Assembly: GCA_036245805.1 (NCBI GenBank)
Contig: BTRK01000003.1
Span: 7,130,001 to 7,194,000, forward strand
Direction of reading: 5' to 3'
Source of the DNA: Pristionchus mayeri
Taxonomy: Eukaryota > Nematoda > Chromadorea > Rhabditida > Neodiplogasteridae
Length of the DNA: 64,000 nucleotides
Of the stretch, positions 11,868 to 23,800 are shown piece after piece. A program made the translations under genes and the position numbers. A model generated the notes under the pieces. That model did not search any database. It had not been told where the DNA came from and saw only the letters and a program-made list of their open reading frames with translations. Every line of letters starts with the position of its first letter. Position 1 is the first letter of the stretch.

Positions 11868-12169
11868 TGTTGTGAAAAGGCCCTTGCCTTGTACCCTTAG
11901 TCAATTACCATACGTGTAGACTAGACTCCCCTCTTCCCTCGTCTAGTGCAGACTGCACTCTCCCCTCCTCTCCCCATTGTCTATTAGCATGTCACCTGTT
12001 AATGACCTTGTCTCGCATATTCAAGACGAGTCCGCCCGACTCGTCTCTCGCCCTCTCTTCTTGCTTCTCCCCTGTTTTCTCTTGTATTGAGCGGTTGCTC
12101 CCCCCTTGTCTGCGATAAAGCTTGGTTCCCTCTTTGCTCTTGGAGTACGGGACAGGCGACTACGCAATA
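11868..12169 (+). repeat. 3' LTR (302 bp)
   Basis: Direct copy of 9150-9451, preceded by a polypurine run and followed by the AACAC target duplication. Confidence 0.9.
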
Positions 12170-12174
12170 AACAC

Positions 12175-12456
12175 TAGTCGGAGCCTACTAAAAATGATAA
12201 TTATTTAACACGGATGTACGTTTCGATGTGCGTACTTATAAATGCACAAACTTGGAAAAAATGGAGGTTGTGAAAATCGATTTTTCGAACATTGTCGATC
12301 TCTGAGTTTTTCAGCAGAAATTGAATCGCCTCTCCAAGAAACATCTCAAATCACTCATTGTGATTACTATAAATCAAATAAATACGCAATCGAGGGAAAT
12401 TTCGTTCATAAATTTCTCACTTGTCATCCATTGGAGCGATACCTCGACTGTCGAAC
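12175..12456. repeat. Direct repeat, copy 1 (about 280 bp)
   Basis: Begins 'tagtcggagcctactaaaaa' and ends 'gatacctcgactgtcga'. An almost identical copy is at 13275-13556. This is the part of the foldback arm on the far side of the LTR insertion. Confidence 0.88.
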
Positions 12457-13027
12457 ACGAAACACAAGAACGAACACAGGAAACAGGCAACGCCTAATCG
12501 TGAGTACTGATCGCCAATATTGCGTAGTCGCCTGTAACGTACTCCAAGAGCAAAGAGGGAACCAAGCTTTATCGCAGACAAGGGGGGAGCAACCGCTCAA
12601 TACAAGAGAAAACAGGGGAGAAGCAAGAAGAGAGGGCGAGAGACGAGTCGGGCGGACTCGTCTTGAATATGCGAGACAAGGTCATTAACAGGTGACATGC
12701 TAATAGACAATGGGGAGAGGAGGGGAGAGTGCAGTCTGCACTAGACGAGGGAAGAGGGGAGTCTAATCTACACGTATGGTAATTGACTAAGGGTACAAGG
12801 CAAGGGCCTTTACACAACAGTGTTCAAATATGATATACATGATAGATATAGTTTCGAATCGTTCGTTTTCTTCACTCGAATACGCGTATCCGGCAGTGCA
12901 AAAACTAATCAAAATTTGCTTTCCGCTGAAATATTGCGGTTACCGACCCGCATTGAGCATCTAAAATCACGACCATATCCCCTTAGTATGAAAATGCCGA
13001 TAAATATATTCAATACACGTTTCTAAA
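12455..13027 (-). repeat. Inverted copy of 8941-9518 including a third LTR
   Basis: Reverse complement of the left flank (8941-9149), the whole 5' LTR (inverted at 12518-12819) and the first 67 bp of the leader. The inversion stops within the leader, and the left junction shares a few bases ('gaacac') with the flanking sequence. This points to template switching during repair, not to a transposition product. Confidence 0.85.
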
Positions 13028-13274
13028 CATATCGAAGATTTCACGCTTAGAAAAAAATAGAATACTTCAAAAGAAGGGATACTGATGTTATGGAAGCTTT
13101 TTTCTGACTAATATATTCCAAATAAGATTTTAGATGTTCAATGCGGGTCGGTAGCCGCAATATTTCAGAGTAAAGCAAATTTTGATTCGTTTTTGCACTG
13201 CCTGATACGCATATTCGAGTGAAGAAAACAAACGATTCGAAACTCTATAGCTAACAATTCTATTATATTTGAAC

Positions 13275-13556
13275 ACTAGTCGGAGCCTACTAAAAATAAT
13301 AATTATTTATCACGGATGTACGTTTCAATGTGCTTACTTATAAATGCACAAACTTGGAAAAAATGGAGGTTGTGAAAATCGATTTTTCGAACATTGTCGA
13401 TCTCTGAGTTTTTCAGCAGAAATTGAATCGCCTCTCCAAGAAACATCTCAAATCACTCATTGTGATTACTATAAATCAAATAAATACGCAATCGAGGGAA
13501 ATTTCGTTCATAAATTTCTCACTTGTCATCCATTGGAGCGATACCTCGACTGTCGA
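13275..13556. repeat. Direct repeat, copy 2, with the LTR-free target site
   Basis: Same text as 12175-12456. Immediately upstream, 'tttgaacactagtcgg' (about 13268-13283) is the uninterrupted form of the site into which the LTR element inserted at 9145-12174. Confidence 0.85.
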
Positions 13557-13748
13557 GTCACCTCAAAACACAGTTTCACATTTTTGTTGATCACATATGG
13601 ACTCCATCTTCCATACTCCGCAATAAAATTCCGGGGGAAGGAATCTCACAAAAAATCTATGAATTTATTTTTCGCCTCATTTACGGTTTTTCTATCATAG
13701 CATTTCAAGTTTTTATTGTACAGCTTGAGTCAAAACAGAAAAGTTGTT

Positions 13749-14412
13749 AAATATATTTTTCCGCGTTTTTTGAGCCCAAAGCCATCTCTCTTTCTCATCT
13801 GAGAGCCGATTTATGGCAGAGCCGGATCTGAGACCGGAAAATTCCTAAATGACGGCTCTGAGAGCTGCGACCCAGATTTTTCGGTAAATTGGCCCTAGTA
13901 TATGCTTCCACCATAATATGATCGAAATTTAAAAAAATAAAAGTTGGAAATTGTTCCCAGTGGGGGTATTTTTCATCCACTGACTCGTGATACGTGTGAT
14001 AGATGCATTTTCGGAAAATTTGTCAGAGCAACAATATTCTTCAAAACCTTTTTTCTTAGGTAGTGTATTGCGGATACTTGATGCACAGCGATGTCGCTGA
14101 AACAACAATTATATTAGTGAATATTTGTAATTATGACACACGTTGTCATACGTTGACACACATTGTTTATGACATGCAACATTGGTAATCATCCATTCAC
14201 CATTTTAGCGCTATATTGAAATCGTAATTGAGGACCACATTCTTGTTTCTATTTAATGTGTTTGGGATTTTATTTTTAGTTTGACGCTGTCAAATTGACA
14301 GTCTGTTTTTCCACCGACTTGCCAAAAATACCAACTCACAAATTTCCCACCGTCTTGGACTGACAGCACTCAAGTTGTACATGGAATGAGAAGCCTAAAT
14401 TATATATTACGA
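13749..14412. other. No gene recognised
   Basis: AT-rich intergenic sequence. A partly repeated phrase around 13805-13860 (agccggatctgagaccggaaa) resembles text inside the foldback at 22.8 and 24.4 kb, hinting at a shared repeat remnant. Nothing else can be supported. Confidence 0.35.
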
Positions 14413-14544
14413 TATTGGGGTGTCCGGAAAGTTCGTATATTTTTTTGTTTTTATTTTTTATTCAATGCTTTACAATTCTCAGTGACCAATGTATGCCCCC
14501 TTCTTTCTCACTACCTCCCTCCAGCGATTGGGCAGGGTCTCGAT

Positions 14545-15496
14545 TCATCTCTTCCAGAATGCGGGTTTCTTCGAGACCGCCCAGTTCACGAAAGCCCTCA
14601 CAAATTCTTCTCGATTCTTGAACTTCTTTCCTTTGCAGAAGTCAGAGAGGGAGCGGAAGCAGTGGTAGTCGCATGGGGAGAGATCCGGGAAATACGGTCG
14701 ATGGGGAATCCTCTCGATCTTCAGCTCGTCCATTTTCTTCTGGATCATCTTCGCTCGATGTGGGCGAGCATTGTCCATCAGCAGAAGAATTTTGCCCTGG
14801 TTCAGGAGTCTGGGAGGGACTCTGATCGCGACATCTTCCAGTTGTTTAGAGAAGAGGTCGGCATTGATGCTGTTGCCAGGGGCGAGGATCTCCCAGTAGA
14901 TGGGACCGAGCACTGAGAAGAAGAAGCAGAGGAGTTCCTTCTTTCCGTGCTCTTCCTTCTTCGGGACGGGCGTGGGCTTCTCATCTGCATCCACCCATTG
15001 CAGTCTCCCCACAGGGTTATCGTACGTGATCCACTTCTCATCTGTAGCGATGATGGAATTGATCCATCGAAGATTGGATCTACGATGGAGTAATTCCCGA
15101 CAGACTTGAACACGATTTTTTCAGCTGTTCGGGGGAGAGGTCATGGGGAATCACTTGTGGGAGTTTCGGCTTCTTCCCAGATCGATGGAGGATATCGGAC
15201 ACCGTTGATCTGGGAGTACCAGTATCCTTCTTCTACTCACGCACACTGGCCATGGGCTTGCGCTTCAGTGTGCGGAGAAAGAGAGGCTGATCGAGGGAAG
15301 GAGGGCGTCCAGAGCGGGGTTGATCATCGAGACCAAACTCCCCTTTCTTGAAGCGGGAGAACCACTTATAGCAGAATGGTATGGAGGGGGCGTCAGCTCC
15401 TTCCGACTGGGCCAGGGCAGAGTGGGCCTCCTTCACGGATCGGCCAAGACGGTAGTAATGAAGTAAAACTGCTCGGAGGTAGAGATGGGAGTCCAT
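14545..15496 (-). pseudogene. mariner transposase, DD34D, inactivated
   Basis: The N-terminal part begins at the ATG at 15496 and contains the helix-turn-helix region with YKWFSRFKKGEFGLDDQPRS, ending at an in-frame TAG near 15232 (after MASVRE). Reading resumes in frame beyond it (STVSDILHRSGKKPK), then shifts. The catalytic domain is readable from about 15045 to 14545: first Asp in TDEKWI, second in LLLMDNARPH, third in PDLSPCDYH. I count 34 residues between the second and third Asp, the DD34D spacing that defines mariner. One stop and at least one frameshift make it non-functional. Confidence 0.9.
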
Positions 15497-15514
15497 CACA
15501 AGAATCAATGTAGC

Positions 15515-16054
15515 GGGGGTAGGACATTTGCGCAACGGACATTTGCGCAACGGAGCGCCGTTCGATGAAGCGTTGGAGTTAAAACTTGGGAGTAGTTTCA
15601 TTGTAACTAGTGTGTGCTACTCTACAATTACATATAAAAATATCATTGCCAGGCGATCATGAATTTCACTCGTCACCAACGACCAGGGGGTCATGGTTCA
15701 AAATTGTGAATTTAAGTAAAAAATCATGATTAGATAAACATCAAACGACAAAACCAATATATATCCATGTTACCCGGATACATGGGGTACTGCTGGGGCA
15801 CTTGAATCTCAATTGGTCACGGTACTCTGTGCTTATCTAGCCATGAATTTACGATCAACTTAACTATTTTGGACCATGCCCCCTGGTCGTTGGTGACGAG
15901 TAAAATTCATGATCGCCCGGCAAGGAGATTTGTATATGTAATTGTAGAGTAGCAAACACTAGTTACAATGATACAAATCCCAAATGGCTAGGTTACCTCC
16001 CCTTCGAACGGCGCTCAGTTGCGCAAATGTCCGTTGCGCAAATGTCCTACCCCC
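15515..16054. mobile_element. 540-bp foldback MITE with iterated ends, inserted in mariner
   Basis: Ends GGGGGTAGGACATTTGCGCAA, with the motif GACATTTGCGCAACG present twice in tandem at each end, inverted. The 8-bp duplication AATGTAGC flanks it (15507-15514, 16055-16062). The interior is itself a long inverted repeat (for example 'gtgacgagt' and 'actcgtcac' blocks). Interior text ('caaaattgtgaattt', 'agataaacaacaaa'-like) recurs in the element at 44012-44530, which has different terminal motifs. The insertion is 10 bp upstream of the transposase ATG. An 8-bp duplication is usual for hAT, but assignment is inference. Confidence 0.9.
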
Positions 16055-16207
16055 AATGTAGCAACTAGGAGACTGATTAAATCCTCTCACTACTCAACGT
16101 CAGAATGATGCAATACATTGTTGACAAACAGATTGCGCAATCACTGCATTTGATCGCGAACTGACTTTTTTCCGAAGCATTATACGAACTTTCCGGACAC
16201 CCCAATA

Positions 16208-17888
16208 GGAAAATGTATTTTCTATTAAAAATAGTGAGAAGCATGATTTTTCGCCTAAAAATAACAATTTAATGATAACATGTTCAGTTTTAAATATGTG
16301 TTTCCCAATAATTATTAACATATGAATGAATGCGGGGCACCAATGTGTTTCTGATCTTGAGCACAGCAAAACTACAGCAAATACAAATATTATTCAAGCT
16401 TCAGACTGTAGAAGGTTTCTCGAAATCCGTGTGTTGCTTCTCAAGACAATACTTACTTCACTTTCGTTATCTCTTGCCTTTCAGTCCAGTTAGATAACAT
16501 AGATGATGAGATGAAAAGCGTCTTGCAGAACGCAGACACGACTTAAACATTTTTTTGTACAAAACTGCCATTTAGAGAGCTGTTTCTTCCGAACCCATTC
16601 CTTCCAACCGGAAGTGCTCGAGTTTCAACAATGCATCTAACACATTTCAGAGTATCATGGCTCTTTGGATCATACTGTTTGCTTACTTCTCTCATTTCTC
16701 TCAACGGAGATCAGCTACCCTCAATTCAGCACACTGTCTCTCCAGTCAAAGTCAGCAAAAAATCGTTTAGAATGAAGAGTGCCAGGCAAACAATAAGTAG
16801 AATCCAGAAAAGAGGCAGCAAAAAAGTGACGAGGGATGAGAAGGGAGATATTGGGAGAAGAGAGAGAGAGGAGCAGAGCCGAGTTGTAAGAGAGATGAGG
16901 AGGGAGAGAAAAAGAGGGATCTCAACTCCAATCTCCCCCTTTACTCCCACGGTGCCCCTCTCGAGAACCAGAATCTCGTGTAATGCGTGGTATTTTCGCT
17001 CATCATCGGAATTTGTTGGCACTTTCTCAAGTGTTTCGTGACTAATCAGATGTTTTGCTGTTTTTTTTTGGAAAGAGTTGAAGGGAAGAAAGTTTGGAAT
17101 ATCGCTGGCAGCTGTTGTGTTCTGCGTGTCACATGTCGTGAACCGTTTTCTTTCTCATTTCATCTCTCGCCCTTCCAACTTGAGATTCTCGCATGCATGA
17201 TATTGTATTGTGCTGGGTCTTTGCTTTGATCACATACAAATCTAGTATTTCGAAAATTCCAATTTCCTGTTCAGCGATGCAGTCGCTCCCCATCTTCGAT
17301 TTTTGGTAGAAATCAAAGAAATGGTGTAGGAAATGGTGGGTTCGGCACAGATCAACAAGCATGCCGAACAAACTTGTCCGCTCAACGGTGTTTCTTAATC
17401 TAAGAACGTAGCCTTTCAAAAATGACGAATGTACCACGTTACCAGCACCTTGTCCGTTGGGTACTAGCCATTGCGGGTACTCGAAAGAGGAGGAGAGAGA
17501 GAGATAGAGAGAGAAATCTGTTCGACGTTCCACTTGAAATCAGTTCCCCGCACTCTAGGCGGTTAGAGTGAACGAGAGAGTATGTTTAATGAAGATAGTG
17601 AGAAGATCCCTCGCTTTGAGTATGCGCGCGCCTTCTCTCTTTGCTCTTCTGTAGGCTTTCTGCAACGTCAGTGACAAGGTTTCCCATCCAAAAATTCAAT
17701 GTAATGTTGTTTGTATTCTAACGCATGCGCTGGCTTTATTAGCCTTGTTGCGCGTTTCCAAATTTGATATTGCTCTGAAACGTATCATGCTACAGCAAAC
17801 CGCAAAACTAAGGGATGATTTCAGAAGAAATGAGTGTTCATTTTTGTTTGTTTTGCTATGAAACTCACTAATACCCTGCACATCAGGC
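16208..17888. other. Upstream region of the F-box gene; no gene assigned
   Basis: A 136-codon plus-strand open frame (16631-17041) begins with a hydrophobic stretch but is followed by a low-complexity Arg/Glu-rich tract from a purine-rich repeat (16840-16920). I could not find splice support or a family. A minus frame at 17129-17533 is likewise unassigned. A GA microsatellite lies at 17488-17515. The promoter of the gene starting at 17889 must lie here, but no motif is distinctive. Confidence 0.35.
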
Positions 17889-20800
17889 ATGTCGTGGCGG
17901 GACGTTCTCACGCCCACTTACCGTCCTCGGCCTCTTCACTCCACCAGCTCGAGCAGAGAATGCGTCTCGCTGAGGTGAGTTACGAATTCCACTCTTGTGC
18001 GTCCTCTCAGTACGAAACAACGGAAGCGAACCTAATTCTGAAGCAGGTCATTCCATGGAAACATCTTCAATAGCTTCAAATCTTGGAATGACAAAGAAAT
18101 GACGCAAGACAAAATCGTAATTGGGGTGATTTCTTGTCGACAGGCAGACGAAAGCGCACACAAAACGAAGAGGGTAAGTTCGCGTTCGGAAATCCGATTT
18201 CAGATCTAGTTACACTCCCTCATCAACTATCTCAACGTCAATCAGCTCCGGCAGAGCGCCGAGTGCACTCAGGTTTGTGTTACCGATTCATTTTTTTTAC
18301 AAAAATACATTTACAAAAATGATGCTATTCATTCCAATATGATTCCAATAAGAGAATTCTGCTAGTCATTCTGCGTGTTGCGTTCTCTCTCAATGGTTTA
18401 ACCAGCCAGAGTACTGACATGGGATTGGTCTCTGGACACATTCTCCGATCTTCACGAAAATTTGAGGGTAGACTAATTCGAGTACGCTGATTCCAATTCC
18501 GCGTTCAAATTCTGCCAAATGCATCGTTGAAGCGAGATAGCGTTCACAGGTGAGATGTAAGGAGTAGTTTTAACCGCGGTTCCCATCGGTTGTGTGGTGA
18601 AGTGGATAAGAGGAATGGTTGGGACAGGTGTGGCTGGGGGTTCGATCCCTACCCTTTGCTACTTGTTTTGCTGTGGTTTTGCAACAGCTTAAAGACATCA
18701 ATAACACTTTTATTCATTCAGCAAATATGGAAATCAACTACGAAGCACTTGAAACATGATGTTTTCTGACAATTCAGACAGAAAATGAACGACTTTTTGG
18801 GCCAGTTTGCGGTATGACAAGGGGCATAATAGACGGTGCGGGGGAAACAAATCTCTACAGGCGTTTTGAAACGGACTTGGGGAGGAGAGGAAAGATACCC
18901 AGCAGCGTACCAAGCATACTGCACAAGAGGACGGAATACAGGACAACAAATAATGGAATAGGAGAGAGAGATTACTTTCAAAATGGAATCTCGCTGGAAC
19001 GCAATGAAATCAGGGTAGTTTTTGAAACCATACGAAAATGGCTATGTCGGCACATCAAGGCCCAAGTCCTTTTAATCTCCTCCCCAAGTCCGTTTCAAAA
19101 CGCCTGTAGAGATTTGTTTCCCCCGCACCGTCTATTATGCCCCTTGTCATACCGCAAACTGCCCCAAAAAGTCGTTCATTTTCTGTCCGAATTGTCAGAA
19201 AACATCATGTTTCAAGTGCTTCGTAGTTGATTTCCATATTTGCTGAATGAATAAAAGTGTTATTGATGTCTTTAAGCTGTTGCAAAACCACAGCAAAACA
19301 AGTAGCAAAGGGTAGGGATCGAACCCCCAGCCACACCTGTCCCAACCATTCCTCTTATCCACTTCACCACACAACCGATGGGAACCGTGGTCAAAACTAC
19401 TCCTTACATCTCACCTGTGAACGCTATCTCGCTTCAACGATGCATTTGGCAGAATTTGAAAGCGGAATTGGAATCAGCGTACTCGAATTAGTCTACCCTC
19501 AAATTTTCGTGAAGATCGGAGAATGTGTCCCATGTGAGTGGAGATAACACAGTTTTGCGAAGCATTCTTTATTTTACAGAAGGCGCGCCACTGAAACCAC
19601 TCTCTCCTCCACTCCCTCGCTTTCCTCTTACTCGGTCTCTTCCTACTCCCGCTATCGACCAACTGGAGGTGAAATTGATTTTGTGATGCATTTATAATAT
19701 TTAGTGCACCAATTTTACCGCACTTTATCGATTCATTGCCTCATGTTGACAGTATGAACGAGTCGCGAAACATATTAAATGAAAATATCCGTGCCATTTA
19801 TTGCATATTTGGAACTGTGGAACATTTTAGCAACACCTACTATCGGAACGAAAATATAATTACTTTTCCAGGAACTCTCATCGACCTTCCCACCGTCGAC
19901 CCGCATGACCTACCACGACGCTATCGATCCTCCTACGATCGCGATGACTACAAAAGGACGGACTACACTACACGCGACTACAGTACCCCCGACTATTCCC
20001 GCCAAGATTCCACCGATCGATACCGGAGAGACTACAGTACGCCGGAATACTCCCGAGAAGATACCGGCGATCGATATCGCGACCGGAAATACAGTATCCC
20101 TGGTTATGCGACGGAGCGGCGCGATCGATGTAGCCCTGTGGATGTAGCCCTCCGGCGGTCGGAGCCAGCTGCCGAGGCCGCACTCGAGATAGTGAAAATT
20201 AAGAAGGTAACTCATTGCTTCATTGACACATATGAGGCCGGTTGTGTAAGATTCGAACAAGGCCTGGTACAGCGATTTTTCGAAAATTTGCTGAAAGGGG
20301 TTCTCGAGGGTGCTGATCATCATGGTCAACTTCATTTTGCTCCATCTCCATCGGTAGAGGCAGGCTTCATGTAGGCTGCACCTATATTTCTTTCCATATC
20401 TCAACAGCCGATTAATGAAATGGCTTCAAACTTGCACAAAGGTAAAATTAGTATGAGACGAAGTATATCATATCATATTTATCCTGACGTCAGGCACAAT
20501 GATCCTGCAGGAGGGTGACTTCAGTGTGGAGGGAATGGGGATCTTCGGTCTCAGAGCGTCGTTAGGTCAAGGGATGGAATCATCTTTGGCTTCTCTGGTC
20601 AACTGTAGGGACGATCGTGACGGATCTCCGTTGAGCATCGAAGTAGATCATCCTGCCGCCGAACACCTGACTTGCGCCGGTTAGGAACTCACAACGCAGA
20701 CAGCGAGGCTTTCTTGACGGTAGATCACTCGAGACGATGGGAATCCGTCCGTGCTCCTCCTCTTGAAGTGTACCAACGTCTCTTAGTACACTTCAAGAGA

Positions 20801-23800
20801 CGAAGTAAGTAAACCTAAATTTGCATAATAATATTTTAAGGAAAAGTTCCAAAAATCGTTTCTCAAAAATAGCTGAAAAGCTAAAAAAGCTAAATACGTA
20901 GACAGATGCGCCTTGGCCAGAGGATCAAAAAACGTATGCATAGTATGGGGTTTCATTAAATCATTTTTTTGCTACAACGGGTTTTGTGAAGGACATTTCG
21001 CCCTTTCATAGCGAAGAGCGACCAATTGAATTGAGTTTCATTTACTTCATTTAGTAGGTGCATTTAGATTGGGCGAAAAAGCGAGATATTTATAATATGG
21101 AAATGAAACTCAATTCAATTGGTCGCTCTCCGCTATGTAAGGGCGAAATATCATTCACAAAACCCGTCGTATGATTTAATGAAACCTCATACTATGCATA
21201 CGTTTTTTGATCCTCTGGCCAAGGCGCATCTGTCTACGTATTTCGCTTTTTTTAGCTTTTCAGCTATATTCGAGAAACGATTTTTGGAACTTTTCCTTTA
21301 AATATTACTATGCAAATTTAGGTTTACTTACTTCGTCTCATACTAATTTTACCTTTGTGCAAGTTTGAAGCCATTTCATTAATCGGTTGTTGAGATATGG
21401 AAAGAAATCTAGGTGCAGCCTACATGCAGCCTGCCTCTACCGATCGAGTTGGAGCAAAATGAAGTTGACCATGATGATCAGCACCCTCGAGAACCCCTTT
21501 CAGCAAATTTTCGAAAAATCGCTGTACCAGATCCCTTTGAGGATTGTTCGATTTTTAGGCAACCGGCCTCATATGGATGGTTAAGAGACGACGCCCTTCA
21601 TTTTTGATACCTTATCGATCAAAGAAGTGATAGGAAACTCAGAATGAAAACTCAGTCATTATACGATTCGCTAAATGTAATTTCCGGCAGATTGGTAATA
21701 TATGATATAAAGAGTATTGTTTATCATAGTGCATTACATGAACTACTAATTTTTGCTATTCAGGAGTGGACGGCAGTGGCCAGAAGCGTGAGGGAGATAC
21801 GGAAACAGAAGAAAGAAGAGAAGAGAGAAGAACAAATCTGGGAGAAGAAGCAAGAAGAAGTATCATGTTACAACGAGAATGTTACTACATGCACCGTTCC
21901 GTCGACTCTCGATTCTGCTCCAATGACAGTGCCGTCTGTGATTGAACCTGCCATTTCCTTCATTGACGCCAAATGCGATGATGTCATCATGGAGTCGGAA
22001 GCGGCTGATGTTGAGGTATCTTTGGTTATTTAATTGCAGTTCTCATCGCTAGAGCAATATATCATTTTCCTTCTAATTTATTGATGTTGAAGATCCCGAT
22101 GGAAATCGTCGTGCAACCTGCCGAGACACCGAAGAAGAAGTTGGTCAGGAAGAAGACTATGAGGCGCAACATGCCCGCACTTCCCGATGTCGTGATGCGA
22201 AAGGTAGGTCTTGACATACTGCAGGGAGAGCGAGAGACTGAAGATAAACGGAACAAATTTCATGGTCTCTCGTCTAGGGTTTACTGTGTGAGACATGGTC
22301 GATGTGCGAATTTTGAATGTGCTACATCATTTCCATTTAGCATTCATTGATCAGTGATTAATCAATTTTTTCTTCGGCTTTCTTTCAAAAAAATTATTTT
22401 AAAAAAAACTACACCTTTTCATGTGAAATATTTGAGCATAACCTTCAGGTTTTCTCCTCGCTCACCTACCGCGAGCTGTGCAAGAGCGAGGTTGTTTTCT
22501 TCAAATCTTGAATAAAAAAACAACAAACAACAATAATAATATCAACAATTTTATCAGGTAACGTGCAAAAAGTGGCAGCGCCTCATCAGCGACCTTCTGC
22601 GGAGGGATATTCAGGAAATTTCTATCGAGCGGGTATATAACACGCGTCTTCTGAGAGAATGCATGAAAAAGACACCCCTGAGGAACTAGCTGCAAAAGTT
22701 TGAGCAGTATCCAAAAGAAAATTATGGCAGATTCATGTGGAGACGAGAAAACTTTTGTAGCAGCGATTTGTCCCAGAACCGGCTTTTAGGCATTTTCCGG
22801 ACCTCGTTCCGGCTCTGACGTAACATGGTTCATTTTTGAGCTACGCTGGTCAGCTTGTGCTCAAAATGCGCGGAAAATTATTTTAAGAAACTTTCATGTT
22901 CACACCAAATCCGGGCGAGTGCGAAATCGCGTTGAAAATCTCGAAAAACTAGGTCGAGATTCATGTAAAAAATCATATCTCGCTTGGAACCCACCCTTTA
23001 GTAGATTTTGACTGCATTTTCAGAATCTACGTACCCATATTAGTCAAGGAAAAATGCGAGTGAGAGTCGGCAGGGGTTAGAATATGTTACGGTAATGCAA
23101 AATGTGTGCTCAAGTCGCTAATTCGTGAATTACAATTTCTTATTATTAAGTTGCAATCGCTCATATAAATCGTTTGTTTCATAATTATATTGTTACTAAC
23201 CTAGATATGTTCAATTCCGTTGAAAAAATCGAAGATTTCCACATTTCAAAAAATCATGTTTTTCACCTCGATATTTCTCAAATTTGTAGGTTCCAAACAC
23301 AAGATTTCGCGGTCATGTTACGTGTTCACTATATGGATTTTATAGCATGCTAAACCATGAGTAAGATCTAGTAGTACGGGCCTACTCAACGATTTTAAAA
23401 CTCGACTTTTTGACACTCTAAAACGTTAGATCGAGCGTGTCGGAAATATAAAAAAATCGATAGTGAAGTTAATTTTGACTATTACGGTTATCTACAAATT
23501 GGGAAAGTGTTTTACAAACCTGCGGCGTTAAATACAGGCGAAAATGCGACAGATTTCACGTTTTTTTTCAGAAATGTCAATTTATCACTCTCGAAATTTT
23601 TTTTTTAGAAACGAGAACATTGACGAATTTCGCATATGTTCCTGACTAAGTACTTTAAGAAAACATTTTTCCAATTTGTAGATAACCATAATTATCAAAA
23701 AATTAACTTCACTATCGATTTTTTTATATTCCGACACGCTCGATCTAGCGTTTTAGAGTGTCAAAAAGTCGAGTTTTAAAATCGTTGAGCAGGCCCGTAC

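Larger units (their letters stand above)
9150..12169 (+). mobile_element. Ty3/gypsy-type LTR retrotransposon, internally deleted
   Basis: Two 302-bp direct LTRs (9150-9451, 11868-12169), both starting TGTTGTG and ending GCAATA, flanked by the 5-bp duplication AACAC (9145-9149, 12170-12174). A plausible primer site follows the 5' LTR (TTGGCGATC) and a purine run AGGGAGG precedes the 3' LTR. The internal part keeps only a leader with a 60-bp triplication, RNase H and integrase; gag, protease and reverse transcriptase are missing. LTRs are nearly identical, so insertion is recent. It cannot move by itself. Confidence 0.9.
8786..13748. mobile_element. Composite foldback element containing a nested LTR retrotransposon
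   Basis: The outer ends are inverted copies: 'aacaacttttctgttttgac' at the left (8786) and its inverse at the right (to 13748). The left arm runs 8786-9149, is split by the LTR element (9150-12169), and resumes at 12175-12456. The right arm runs inward from 13748 to about 13560. Between them sit an inverted copy of 8941-9518 (12455-13027) and a direct copy of the left arm without any LTR (about 13130-13556), which preserves the empty insertion site 'tttgaacactagtcgg'. The arrangement is more complex than a simple foldback and implies a rearrangement after the LTR insertion. Confidence 0.72.
14415..16205 (-). mobile_element. mariner element with nested MITE
   Basis: Perfect terminal inverted repeats of over 20 bp (TTGGGGTGTCCGGAAAGTTC and its inverse) and the TA target duplication (14413-14414, 16206-16207). 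Without the nested 540-bp MITE and its 8-bp duplication, the element is 1,243 bp, normal for mariner. The transposase on the minus strand is broken. Confidence 0.95.

Noticed and set aside
16631..17041. 136-codon plus-strand open frame with a hydrophobic start
   Set aside because: Mostly low-complexity Arg/Glu text from a purine-rich repeat; the opposite strand is equally open; no splice support or homologue recognised.
17129..17533. 134-codon minus-strand open frame
   Set aside because: No motif, no paralogue, no splice evidence; composition not clearly coding.
18588..18668. Functional tRNA gene
   Set aside because: Only the promoter boxes and T-arm fit; no acceptor stem. It is also mirrored in the other foldback arm.
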